A stretch of 60,819 bases of DNA, from assembly GCA_017437065.1 (NCBI GenBank), contig JAFSBX010000098.1, forward strand, positions 1 to 60,819. Reading direction: 5' to 3'. Under the pieces are notes generated by a model, which searched no databases, was not told the DNA's origin, and worked only from the letters and a program-made list of their open reading frames with translations. A program made the translations under genes and the position numbers. Positions within the stretch are counted from its first letter, which is position 1; each line of letters opens with the position of its first letter. This document shows positions 1-7,930 of this stretch, in pieces. Source of the stretch: Lachnospiraceae bacterium (GTDB lineage Bacteria; Bacillota; Clostridia; Lachnospirales; Lachnospiraceae).

Positions 1-342
1 CGTGAAAAAATGGAAAGAATGAAGTTAAATGAGGCAGTGGAAAGTGCTGTCGAGGAATGTATCCGTAAAGATATACTGAAGGATTTTTTGCTGGAGCAGA
101 AAGCGGAGGTAGTAGCGATGTCGATATATGAATACAATGAGGAATACGCGAAGAAAGCCAACTTCGAAGCCGGGGAAGAAGAAGGTTATGAGCGAGGACG
201 TGAAGCAGGACGTGAGGAAGGTCAGGCGAGGTTAAACCGGCTGAACAGTATATTGATAGAACAGAATCGGGAAGATGATTTGGTTCGTGCAGTAAAAGAT
301 AAGGAGTATCAGGAAAAGCTGTTGGAGGAGTTGGGGATATAG
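1..342 (+). CDS. C-terminal part of Rpn-family (PD-(D/E)XK) nuclease/transposase-like protein, 5' end outside window
   Basis: The frame is open to the first base of the window, so the visible 113 codons are the end of a longer gene. The product is acidic and helical, and ends in a Gly/Glu/Arg-rich stretch of the type EEGYERGREAGREEGQ followed by a short C-terminal helix. This tail is typical of Rpn (recombination-promoting nuclease/putative transposase) proteins of Lachnospiraceae, whose catalytic domain would lie upstream. Related tails occur in this window at 46517-46744 and 48270-48656, and a full-length relative lies at 43545-44717. The nuclease domain is not visible, so the assignment rests on the tail only. 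Confidence 0.6.
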   Translation, partial: REKMERMKLNEAVESAVEECIRKDILKDFLLEQKAEVVAMSIYEYNEEYAKKANFEAGEEEGYERGREAGREEGQARLNRLNSILIEQNREDDLVRAVKDKEYQEKLLEELGI

Positions 343-456
343 TTTTGAATATGTTGGATTTTCGTTAATTTGCACATGGTATGTTTATTGCTTGTTACAC
401 TGGTTATGGAAGTGTATAAAGTGTATGAAAAAGGAAAAGAGCATAATTCTTTATTA

Positions 457-492
457 AAACCGGCAGTTTCATTTATGCAGAACTGCCGGTTT
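457..492. terminator. bidirectional terminator between convergent genes
   Basis: A perfect 12-bp inverted repeat (AAACCGGCAGTT at 457-468, AACTGCCGGTTT at 481-492) with a 12-nt loop sits between the Rpn-type gene ending at 342 and the minus-strand gene ending at 503. The A/T ends of both arms supply short U tracts in both directions. Confidence 0.8.
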
Positions 493-502
493 AGAGTAAA
501 CG

Positions 503-2458
503 TCAATTAATAAACATATTCCATTTTTCTTCCCAAGCATTTATCTTTTCAACTTTTTCATGTTCCGTCATTCCACTGTACTGATACGAATTAAGAATTA
601 ATTTCTTTATTTCTCTTAAATCCAGAAGCTGTCCTAAGTACATTTCCCAAAAATCATAAGATAATCCCGGATTACCGAGTATCAGTGGATCATCAGAGCA
701 GATAACACACGGAATGCCACGATTCAGATATTCTCCAATGGGGTGCATTCGTAAATCAGTTGTGTATCGTAAAAGCTGATTACTAATTGGACATACTTCT
801 AAAGCAACGCCTTTATCCTTCATTAAATCGACCATTGCCGGAAATCTGAATAGATTTAATCCGTGTCCTATCCTTCTAGAGCCTAAGGTAAATGCAGAGT
901 ATATATTATCATCGTTTGCCCAGCAGCTTTCACCATCATGGAAGTAAAAAGGAACTGCACCTACACATCCGGAAGCATATAAAGATTCTGCATAGATATT
1001 TGTTTCATTACCCCGGTCTTCTTCGCCTACCAAATCATAGCCAATGATGAAATTTGTTTCGATATCTTCTGGCGGATTTTGTATCCATGTGTTTACCTTT
1101 TGAATTTCTTCTTTTATGAAATCAGCATTCTTACTTCTATTTCCGGCAATAATCAGTTTAAGCTTAAAGGTAGGATGAGATTTTTTAACAGCCTGATAGG
1201 AATCGTAAATTACCTGATATGGGTATGTATCAGACGCTAAGAGGTTTGTTCCTTCGGCATTAGCGTTTGGATGATGAGAATTTGAAACAAATAAATCATT
1301 ATTGTTAGCAACAAAGTTTGGAGTGCCGCATCTTAATTCAACATAATCCACATTATCGTTTACAAGTTCTTCAAAGGATCTTATATAATATTCATAATAA
1401 AATGTTTTTACTTTAAGTATTGTAGAGACTCTTGTGAATGCCTGGTTAAAAGCGTCCCAAATATATTCTATCTGTTTGAATTTGTTATCGTCCATAAAAC
1501 ACAGATCAGACATTAAGTCAGCCTTTTCGTCATCTGTCAGTGTTGAGAATTTCTTATATTGATCAGATGGATTTATTGACTGCTCTTTATTATCTATCAG
1601 ATATAATGTGTTCTTTATTGCATTCTTTTCAGGTAAATCCTGCATAAGTACATATACTGCCCAAGTATGTTGTCCTTGTCCGGAAATCAGGTCATCATTG
1701 TTATCAAACAACTCCAATAATTCCATTAAACTTTCAACACTAAGTGTGGCTGATGTATGTATATGCAGATTGCCTCCTTTTGGCATGTTTTTGAATATAT
1801 CAAAGAGCTTATATTCCGGTGTATTCTGATTTTCCAGAAGCTTTGATTTAGCATCATAAAATGGATGAATCGGAGGGTAATATTTGGGTTTGGGTACCTC
1901 TTCCCGGATAGTTTTTACATATTTATTATTAATAATAGTCTGACGGAGAGTGTCCATATAATCATTTAGTTTTTGTTCATTACTATTTAATGCAATGTCT
2001 GAAGCTATATTATTAGTGGCATCGGTATCTTTATACATTTTTAGTTGTTTTTTATAGTCTTCGAAAGTGGTTGCCTGCACCAAAAAGGGTCTTTGATTGT
2101 TGTCATACCAATTAGGGAAATAGCACCAAAATCCTGTTCTGTCCCATGTTTCATAGTGTATAGTTTTGGAACAACGGACTTCCTTAGCACTGTCTGCAGA
2201 GGTATGAATAAACATTTTCTTTTTTTCATTATAGATACAGATCCATTTTCTACCACCCGAATTTGCTTCAATGTATTCAATATGGTCAGAAAGTATTGCG
2301 TTTTCAGGAAAGTTATATTCCCAGATTAAAAAAGTACTGTTATTATACTCGGCACGGTATTTTTTACCATCGTGATTTAAATAATCGATGTAAGTTGATA
2401 ACCGCTTGTCATTTGAGTTACAATCAGAAATATGATACATGAGTATTTGGGGTTGCAT
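503..2458 (-). CDS. adenosine deaminase family protein (large, ADGF-like layout)
   Basis: The 651-residue product has a C-terminal half with the metal-dependent amidohydrolase motifs of adenosine deaminases: the HIH metal ligands at residues 232-234, FHDGE near 507-511 (metal His and proton-shuttling Glu), GHG near 532, and SDDP near 588-591. These predict hydrolytic deamination of adenosine or a related purine nucleoside. About 200 residues precede the HIH motif, far more than the roughly 10 in classical ADA (about 340 residues total), and a long insert follows it; the long N-terminal extension recalls eukaryotic ADGF/ADA2 enzymes. No signal peptide is seen, so it is probably cytoplasmic. 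The ATG is preceded by AAAGGAG about 10 nt upstream on the minus strand. It stands alone, with its own promoter and terminator. Family is clear; substrate is inferred. Confidence 0.8.
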   Translation of the reverse strand: MQPQILMYHISDCNSNDKRLSTYIDYLNHDGKKYRAEYNNSTFLIWEYNFPENAILSDHIEYIEANSGGRKWICIYNEKKKMFIHTSADSAKEVRCSKTIHYETWDRTGFWCYFPNWYDNNQRPFLVQATTFEDYKKQLKMYKDTDATNNIASDIALNSNEQKLNDYMDTLRQTIINNKYVKTIREEVPKPKYYPPIHPFYDAKSKLLENQNTPEYKLFDIFKNMPKGGNLHIHTSATLSVESLMELLELFDNNDDLISGQGQHTWAVYVLMQDLPEKNAIKNTLYLIDNKEQSINPSDQYKKFSTLTDDEKADLMSDLCFMDDNKFKQIEYIWDAFNQAFTRVSTILKVKTFYYEYYIRSFEELVNDNVDYVELRCGTPNFVANNNDLFVSNSHHPNANAEGTNLLASDTYPYQVIYDSYQAVKKSHPTFKLKLIIAGNRSKNADFIKEEIQKVNTWIQNPPEDIETNFIIGYDLVGEEDRGNETNIYAESLYASGCVGAVPFYFHDGESCWANDDNIYSAFTLGSRRIGHGLNLFRFPAMVDLMKDKGVALEVCPISNQLLRYTTDLRMHPIGEYLNRGIPCVICSDDPLILGNPGLSYDFWEMYLGQLLDLREIKKLILNSYQYSGMTEHEKVEKINAWEEKWNMFIN

Positions 2459-2535
2459 ATAAATCGACTCCTTTCTAATAGTGAAATAAAATTAAAGTTA
2501 AAATGAGAGTGTCAGAGACAGAACTCTATATGTTT

Positions 2536-2563
2536 ATTATACAATATAGGAAATAAATGCAAA
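2536..2563 (-). promoter_or_regulatory. promoter of the adenosine deaminase family gene
   Basis: Read on the minus strand, TTTGCA (2558-2563) and a perfect TATAAT (2536-2541) are 16 nt apart, about 80 nt upstream of the start codon. Confidence 0.5.
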
Positions 2564-2854
2564 TGGACGATAGGTAGTATTTGGAAGGTGCTATTGTTCT
2601 GTTGTATTTTTTATAGAAATATCTTCTTGCAAAAGTCGCCTGTCTTTGTTAAAGTAAATTATAGAAATATCGCATCAGCTTCTATGATGTAGTTTTTCTT
2701 TATCCTTATCAAGGAATCAAACTTAGTTCTTAGAAAATCAATTTGTATCCCGGAACTGATTTTATGTTATAGCTGAACGGAGTTAAGTAGTATATATTTA
2801 ATGGATATAAAAAGAGATAGTGAGAATAGAACAATAGAATAAGTTTACTATTGC
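2564..2854. other. intergenic stretch with nothing recognised
   Basis: AT-rich, with no credible reading frame, RNA motif or long inverted repeat. It separates the divergent adenosine deaminase and coiled-coil genes. Confidence 0.4.
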
Positions 2855-2908
2855 TTGGTAAGAAGTGTGGGGCCGAAAAAAATTGTATGTAAATTGAGGT
2901 GGTTAATA

Positions 2909-3145
2909 ATGACGCAATTTGAAAATTTGGTTATAGAAAAATTAGGCAGTATTGATAAGCGTTTGGACAGAATAGAAGAACGTTTAGACAAAAATGAAAG
3001 TGATATTGCATCTTTGAAAAATGGACAACTTGAAATGCATAGAAAAATGAAGGAAATGGATTATAAGCTTACCAAAACATATGAGTTAGCATTGGAGGCG
3101 TGGGGGCAGGGAGTCGAAAACAGAAAATTACTGACAGAATTTTAG
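2909..3145 (+). CDS. small coiled-coil protein of unknown function
   Basis: The 78-residue product is almost entirely amphipathic helix with heptad spacing: IDKRLDRIEERLDKNESDIASL near residues 13-34, then more charged helix. The ATG at 2909 is chosen because GAGGTGG lies at 2896-2902; an in-frame start 54 nt upstream (2855) has no such site. It has no signal peptide or membrane segment. Similar short coiled-coil proteins are common as accessory genes in Clostridia and in phages; no function can be assigned. It is transcribed alone, ahead of a short repeat tract and the promoter of the next gene. Confidence 0.6.
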   Translation: MTQFENLVIEKLGSIDKRLDRIEERLDKNESDIASLKNGQLEMHRKMKEMDYKLTKTYELALEAWGQGVENRKLLTEF

Positions 3146-3170
3146 TTGAATTAGAAGAGAAAAGGTTGCA

Positions 3171-3213
3171 GAAAAGGCTTCAAAAAGGCAAAAAAGGCTT
3201 CAAAAAGGCTTCA
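3171..3213 (+). repeat. short direct repeats of AAAAAGGCTTC
   Basis: Three copies of AAAAGGCTTC (from 3172, 3192 and 3203), with a shortened copy AAAAAGGCA between the first two, lie between the coiled-coil gene and the ugd promoter. Confidence 0.6.
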
Positions 3214-3227
3214 ATAGTATTTTTTTA

Positions 3228-3256
3228 TTGAACATAGCTCAATCGTGGATTATAAT
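3228..3256 (+). promoter_or_regulatory. sigma-A type promoter of the nucleotide-sugar dehydrogenase operon
   Basis: TTGAAC (3228-3233) and a perfect TATAAT (3251-3256) are separated by 17 nt. The predicted 5' leader before the ATG at 3328 is about 65 nt. Confidence 0.7.
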
Positions 3257-3327
3257 GTAACAATGTGGATATTCCGCAGAATAATGGGATTATTAATAAG
3301 TAGTTTATATATTTTGGAGGAGAACAA

Positions 3328-4536
3328 ATGAAAATAGCAATCGCAGGAACAGGTTATGTTGGTTTATCTAATGCTGTTTTGTTATCACAGAACAATGAAG
3401 TTATTGCAGTAGATTTAGTTGCAGAAAAAGTAGAGATGATTAATAAGAGAATTTCTCCAATTGCAGACAAAGAACTTGAGGAATATTTAAAGGAAAAAGA
3501 TTTAAATTTATCCGCTACAACGGATGGTGCGGCAGCATATAAGGATGCGGATTTTGTAGTGGTATCGACACCGACAAATTACGATACGGAAAAGAATTAT
3601 TTTGATACATCTTCTGTAGAATCTGTAATTGAGCAGGTAACAAGGTTAAATGAAAAGGCATTTATTGTAATCAAATCTACAATTCCGGTAGGATTTACAG
3701 AAATGGCTCAGAAGAAATACGGTAACGCACGTATTTTATTCTCACCTGAGTTTTTGAGAGAAGGAAAAGCACTTTATGATAATTTGTATCCGTCACGTAT
3801 TATTGTTGGCCGTAATGCAGAGAATGAAGAGGCAATAAAAGCTGCAGAACAATTTGCAAAGCTGTTAGAGCAGGGGGCTATTAAGGAAAATATTGATATC
3901 TTATTTACAAATCCTACAGAAGCAGAGGCTGTAAAGCTTTTTGCCAATACTTATTTAGCACTTCGTGTTGCATATTTTAATGAGTTGGATACTTATGCAG
4001 AAGTGCGTGGTTTGGATACACAGCAGATTATAAAAGGTGTATGTCTGGATCCTCGTATCGGAGATTCTTACAATAATCCTTCTTTTGGTTATGGCGGATA
4101 TTGTTTACCGAAGGATACAAAGCAGTTACTTGCTAATTATAATGATGTTCCGAACAATATTATTTCTGCTATTGTAGAAGCAAATAGAACGAGAAAAGAT
4201 TTCATTGCGGATCAGATTTTGAGTAAGCTTGGAGTTAGTGCAGACAGTGCACATAGAGCGGTAGTAGGAATTTATCGACTGACTATGAAAACAGGTTCCG
4301 ATAATTTCAGACAGTCGTCTATACAGGGAATTATGAAACGTCTGAAAGCCAAAGGTGTAGAAATTATTGTTTTTGAACCGGCAATGAAAGAGAATACTTT
4401 CTTCAGCAGTGAAGTAGTCAGGGATTTACAGGAATTTAAAAAACGGGCAGAAATTATTGTAGTAAATCGAATGGAGCCTGAGCTGGAGGATGTGAAAGAC
4501 AAGGTATATACAAGAGATTTATTCAGTAGGGACTAA
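3328..4536 (+). CDS. ugd: UDP-glucose/GDP-mannose dehydrogenase family protein (probably UDP-glucose 6-dehydrogenase)
   Basis: The 402-residue cytoplasmic enzyme should oxidise a nucleotide-hexose to the uronic acid with two NAD+, supplying UDP-glucuronate for surface polysaccharide. It starts with the NAD-binding motif GTGYVG (residues 7-12), has VVSTPTN and KSTIPVGFT in the Rossmann domain, and the catalytic cysteine C259 in [10 protein letters not shown]. Length fits the short bacterial Ugd type. GGAGGAG lies just before the ATG. It has its own promoter and is followed 8 nt later by a polytopic membrane protein, which suggests a shared role in envelope polysaccharide production. The exact sugar (glucose, N-acetylmannosamine or other) is not proven. 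Confidence 0.85.
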   Translation: MKIAIAGTGYVGLSNAVLLSQNNEVIAVDLVAEKVEMINKRISPIADKELEEYLKEKDLNLSATTDGAAAYKDADFVVVSTPTNYDTEKNYFDTSSVESVIEQVTRLNEKAFIVIKSTIPVGFTEMAQKKYGNARILFSPEFLREGKALYDNLYPSRIIVGRNAENEEAIKAAEQFAKLLEQGAIKENIDILFTNPTEAEAVKLFANTYLALRVAYFNELDTYAEVRGLDTQQIIKGVCLDPRIGDSYNNPSFGYGGYCLPKDTKQLLANYNDVPNNIISAIVEANRTRKDFIADQILSKLGVSADSAHRAVVGIYRLTMKTGSDNFRQSSIQGIMKRLKAKGVEIIVFEPAMKENTFFSSEVVRDLQEFKKRAEIIVVNRMEPELEDVKDKVYTRDLFSRD

Positions 4537-4543
4537 AATTACG

Positions 4544-5938
4544 ATGAAAATAAGCGGAATGATTCAAAAGATACCATTTTTTGATAAAGGTATTCGAGAA
4601 GATAAGGTGGAAAAACGACATATAAATTGGGATGAAAATACAATAGTGACAATACTCATCTGTTTTTTTGCGTTAGCACCAATATTAGGAAAGTTGGGAA
4701 GCGGACTTATTCCTATATTTACAGTGCTGGGTGTAGTTTTTCTTTATGCAGGTCTTCTTAGAGAAAAGCGTACATTCTTAAAAAGAGCAGAAAAACCGCT
4801 GGAATTTTGTATAGCTGTTGTGGGAACATTGTCACTACTTGGAATTTTGCTATTCTGTCTGGGACTGGATATAGGGCAGCAGGAAGGGTATGAAACAGAG
4901 TTCCTTATATTGTTTTTTTCGTTGTTTTATTACTATGTATATAGTAAAAAGCAGATTAAGTCTGTAAATTTTGTGATAGTATTACATATATACAGTGGGA
5001 TTCTTGTAGTAGCTCTGATGGAATTTTTAGTGTTTCCGCAGATGGGCATCTTTACGGATAGTTGGAAGAATGCGTCAATGGCATTATTGGTGGCATTAAT
5101 GGCTGTAATACATTATTGTTACAGCAAAATAAGAGGACTTCGTTTGATTTATATAACGGAAGCTGTTGTAGCTTTTTTAGTCCTTGCGATTAACCATAAT
5201 GTAATTAGTCTTTATATTATGTGTTTGATGCTGTTTTTACTGGCTGCATTGTTACCACCGCGAGTGAAGCCGATAAAAAGAAGTTTGCAGATGTTTTTTT
5301 GTTTTACATTTTTAATAAGTAATATGTCTCTTTTTACAAATTACACAGGATTATTTCCGGTAAAAGAACCCGGTTATTCGTTGGAAACCAGTGTTTTGGT
5401 GGATTTGCTTTTGTGTGTATTGGGAGTCTATGTTACGGGTGTATGGGATAAACTCCCATTAGAAAAAGAATACAATTGTACATTGCCTCTACGCAGAATG
5501 CAAAAAAATCTATTGCGGGTATCAGTAGGGTTTGTCGGAATATTTTTATTTTTTGGTTTGTGTGGAAATCATTTAGGCAAGTTACCCGGCGGTACGATTT
5601 TTAATATGGCAAAAGTAGAGATAGATGTTCTGTTTAAAGCGTGTCAGGCAAGTTTAACAGAAGGACTGCTTTTTAGAGCAGCTGAGGAGTATGGATTGTT
5701 TGGCATAGTGGTGTGTCTGGTGATCACTATTTTAGTAATAGAAAGAATAGTCGTGAACCGAAGGTTTTTACATCATGAAAATATTATACTGACAATGTGT
5801 TCGTGTTTGTTTGGTATAATATTCTGTTTTTACAGTGTAAATGCGAAAGTACTTCCGGTGTATTCTTTTATGCTGATTTGTGCATTAGTACCGGATATGC
5901 AATATGTGAAAGGAACAAAAAAATTATGGAAAAATTAA
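4544..5938 (+). CDS. polytopic membrane protein, possibly polysaccharide polymerase-like
   Basis: The 464-residue product has about ten to twelve hydrophobic segments, starting near residue 30 after a charged cytoplasmic N-terminus. The last third carries a loop, then AEEYGLFGIVVCLVI, faintly resembling the late extracellular loop and TM of SEDS (FtsW/RodA) or O-antigen-polymerase-type proteins. Similarity is too weak for a firm family call. It lies between a nucleotide-sugar dehydrogenase and a membrane-anchored SH3 protein, so a role in assembling a surface glycan is plausible. The stop codon overlaps the start of the next gene by 13 nt. Confidence 0.6.
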   Translation: MKISGMIQKIPFFDKGIREDKVEKRHINWDENTIVTILICFFALAPILGKLGSGLIPIFTVLGVVFLYAGLLREKRTFLKRAEKPLEFCIAVVGTLSLLGILLFCLGLDIGQQEGYETEFLILFFSLFYYYVYSKKQIKSVNFVIVLHIYSGILVVALMEFLVFPQMGIFTDSWKNASMALLVALMAVIHYCYSKIRGLRLIYITEAVVAFLVLAINHNVISLYIMCLMLFLLAALLPPRVKPIKRSLQMFFCFTFLISNMSLFTNYTGLFPVKEPGYSLETSVLVDLLLCVLGVYVTGVWDKLPLEKEYNCTLPLRRMQKNLLRVSVGFVGIFLFFGLCGNHLGKLPGGTIFNMAKVEIDVLFKACQASLTEGLLFRAAEEYGLFGIVVCLVITILVIERIVVNRRFLHHENIILTMCSCLFGIIFCFYSVNAKVLPVYSFMLICALVPDMQYVKGTKKLWKN

Positions 5939-6600
5939 AGTATGTGGCAGGGAAAGCAGGTATTTTGTTGCTTATGGCAGTATGCTTTCTTACAGGAAAA
6001 CTGACAGTTAATGCAGAAGAATTAGAGATGTATTATACAACGCAGAAAATAGAGGTCTATGAAAAAAAAGCGGATTCTTCCAAAGTGTTGACTACAATAG
6101 AAGAAGGTATTCCGATTATGATATTGGAAAAAGGCGATGATTGGTGTCAGGTACAATATATGGATGCTACCGGTTATGTAAAAACATCACTTTTACAGAA
6201 GGAAAATGAAGAACTGGCTTCCGAACTTGATGCACAGCAGGAATATAATAATACTTTTATGAATGAGATATTTCGTCTTGAAGATGAAAAAGCAAAATCA
6301 CGAGTTTGGGGAGCAGTTATCGTACTTTTGATTATCGGCATCTTTGGTGTAGGTATTTTCAATACCATTAAGATGAATAAGAAAGAAGAACAGTCGGACG
6401 AAGGGCAACCGGAAGGTGAAGACGTTGCGGTAGGAGACATAATAGAAGAAGAGTCTGTTCAGGAAAATATAAGCGGTGCAGAAAATAGCGATGATATAGG
6501 AACGGATAACACAGAAGAGGCAGCTCAGGGTGAAGAAGCAGATAAAGCAGAAGAGACAAGTGAAACTGACGAGTCAGAAGAAACAGATGAATTAGAATAA
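5926..6600 (+). CDS. membrane-anchored SH3-domain protein with acidic tail
   Basis: The 224-residue protein has a signal peptide-like helix (ILLLMAVCFLTGKLTVNAEE, residues 13-32), an SH3b-like domain (about residues 35-85, IEVYEKKADSSKVLTTI to TGYVKTSLL), a helical linker, a membrane span (VWGAVIVLLIIGIFGVGIF, about 127-145) and a very acidic Glu/Asp/Ser/Thr C-terminal tail. SH3b domains of this kind usually bind cell wall material outside the cell. The ATG at 5926 is preferred because a signal peptide follows at once and GAAAGGAAC lies 10 nt upstream; the frame stays open further upstream inside the previous gene. Function beyond wall association is unknown. Confidence 0.7.
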   Translation: MEKLKYVAGKAGILLLMAVCFLTGKLTVNAEELEMYYTTQKIEVYEKKADSSKVLTTIEEGIPIMILEKGDDWCQVQYMDATGYVKTSLLQKENEELASELDAQQEYNNTFMNEIFRLEDEKAKSRVWGAVIVLLIIGIFGVGIFNTIKMNKKEEQSDEGQPEGEDVAVGDIIEEESVQENISGAENSDDIGTDNTEEAAQGEEADKAEETSETDESEETDELE

Positions 6601-6643
6601 AGAAAATCTATCAGTTGTTTGAATATAGTGGGGAAGCAATAGG

Positions 6644-6678
6644 AGTGTCGCAGCAGATTTGCAGAGCGACACTTTTTT
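6644..6678 (+). terminator. intrinsic terminator after the SH3 protein operon
   Basis: AGTGTCGC (6644-6651) pairs perfectly with GCGACACT (6666-6673), followed by a run of six T (6673-6678). Confidence 0.9.
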
Positions 6679-6741
6679 GTGGAAAAGTGGTGGATGGTAC
6701 TATATAATAAGTGTAGAAAAAATAGGGAAGGCTGATTTACC

Positions 6742-7284
6742 ATGAAATATTATGAAAAAATGTCTGGCAAACGTATTTTTTTATCTCCTATGAGCGAAGA
6801 AGATGCAGAAATTTATACAGTTTGGATGAATGACAGAGAAATTACGGACAACTTGGGAAGTTCCACGATGGTTTTTTCGGAAGAAGCAGAGCGGGGCTGG
6901 ATTGAAGAGAATTCGGGAGAGTACCAGTTTGCCATTATTGAAAGGGAAAGTGGTGAAATAATAGGAAACTGCGGTATTCAGGCGGTAACGCATACATTTC
7001 AGCGAGCAGAGCTGGGGTTGTTTATTGGAAAGGAAGAGAAACGTAATAAAGGCTATGGCAAAGAAGTTCTATCCCTGCTTTTGGAATATTGCTTTGACAC
7101 ATTGAATCTTCATAATGTGATGTTAAAAGTATTTTCTTTTAATGAACAGGCGATACATACTTACAACAGAGTCGGATTTAAGGAAATCGGAAGGCGAAGA
7201 GAGGCTTATTATGCCAAAGGAAGATTTTGGGATGAGGTATATATGGATATTCTGAAGGATGAGTTTACAAGAGAATTTTTGTAG
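6742..7284 (+). CDS. GNAT family N-acetyltransferase (RimJ/RimL type)
   Basis: The 180-residue protein has the GNAT fold signatures: an N-terminal RIFLSPMSEEDAEIY start, the central FAIIERESGEIIGNCGI strands, the acetyl-CoA binding segment KEEKRNKGYGKEVL (near residues 95-108) and the late NEQAIHTYNRVGFKEIG motif (near 134-150). It should transfer acetyl from acetyl-CoA to an amine, either a protein N-terminus, a polyamine or a small molecule; the substrate is unknown. It stands alone downstream of a terminator. A TATAAT at 6703-6708 may be its -10 box, but no convincing -35 was found. Confidence 0.85.
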   Translation: MKYYEKMSGKRIFLSPMSEEDAEIYTVWMNDREITDNLGSSTMVFSEEAERGWIEENSGEYQFAIIERESGEIIGNCGIQAVTHTFQRAELGLFIGKEEKRNKGYGKEVLSLLLEYCFDTLNLHNVMLKVFSFNEQAIHTYNRVGFKEIGRRREAYYAKGRFWDEVYMDILKDEFTREFL

Positions 7285-7339
7285 ACAGCTTTTATTGAGA
7301 TGGCACATAAAAATTTACAAAATCTAAACACCTTTTTTA

Positions 7340-7368
7340 TTGAGAGTGAAAGATGGACATTGTATAAT
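7340..7368 (+). promoter_or_regulatory. strong sigma-A promoter of the HD-domain/decarboxylase/pyk group
   Basis: TTGAGA (7340-7345) and a perfect TATAAT (7363-7368) are exactly 17 nt apart, after an AT-rich tract. The predicted transcription start near 7375 lies only about 16 nt before the ATG at 7391, so the leader is very short. Upstream TTG/ATG codons in the same frame (7340, 7367) lie inside the promoter and are therefore unlikely starts. Confidence 0.75.
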
Positions 7369-7390
7369 GTCGAGGGATGAAAAGTTAACT

Positions 7391-7930
7391 ATGGGAAAAA
7401 AAATAAAAAAATCTGAAAAATATAGAAAATTTTACGAAAGACAGAGAGAGCTACATAGATTGATTAAGGAAAATGGCAGTGATATTTTACACTCCGTTAA
7501 TTTTAAAAACAGCAAAAATTTTGTGCAGCATGGAACTATGTCTGTACACAGTCACAGTCGTAATGTGGCTAAATATAGTCTTATTATAAGCCGGAAACTG
7601 GGAATTCAATGTAATCAGGAGGATTTAGTGAGAGGTGCTTTACTTCATGATTATTTTCTTTATGACTGGCACGATAAAAAAAGGGAGAATTACAACCCTC
7701 TTCATGGATTTTATCATCCGGGGATTGCATTGAAAAATGCAGAGAAAGAATATAAATTGACACCCAGACAAAAAGATATTATAGGAAAACATATGTGGCC
7801 ATTGACTGTAGTTCCACCAAAATGCAGGGAAGCATGGATTGTAAGTATGGCAGACAAATATTGTTCCCTGATGGAAACAATCAGGTTGCATAAAGGACAT
7901 AACCGAAGACAAAATAGAAGGAGAAAGTAA
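7391..7930 (+). CDS. HD-domain protein (putative metal-dependent phosphohydrolase)
   Basis: The 179-residue cytoplasmic protein contains an HD-type arrangement: the VHSHSRNVAKYSL helix (first His), the ALLHDYFLYDWHD core with the His-Asp pair, a second H in HGFYHPGIAL, and IVSMADKYCSLMETI with the C-terminal Asp. Such proteins hydrolyse nucleotides or phosphodiesters using divalent metals; the substrate is unknown. The start at 7391 is chosen because a strong promoter covers the upstream candidates; GAGGGA lies 13 nt upstream. Its stop codon touches the start codon of the following decarboxylase with no gap, so the two are translationally linked. Confidence 0.75.
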   Translation: MGKKIKKSEKYRKFYERQRELHRLIKENGSDILHSVNFKNSKNFVQHGTMSVHSHSRNVAKYSLIISRKLGIQCNQEDLVRGALLHDYFLYDWHDKKRENYNPLHGFYHPGIALKNAEKEYKLTPRQKDIIGKHMWPLTVVPPKCREAWIVSMADKYCSLMETIRLHKGHNRRQNRRRK

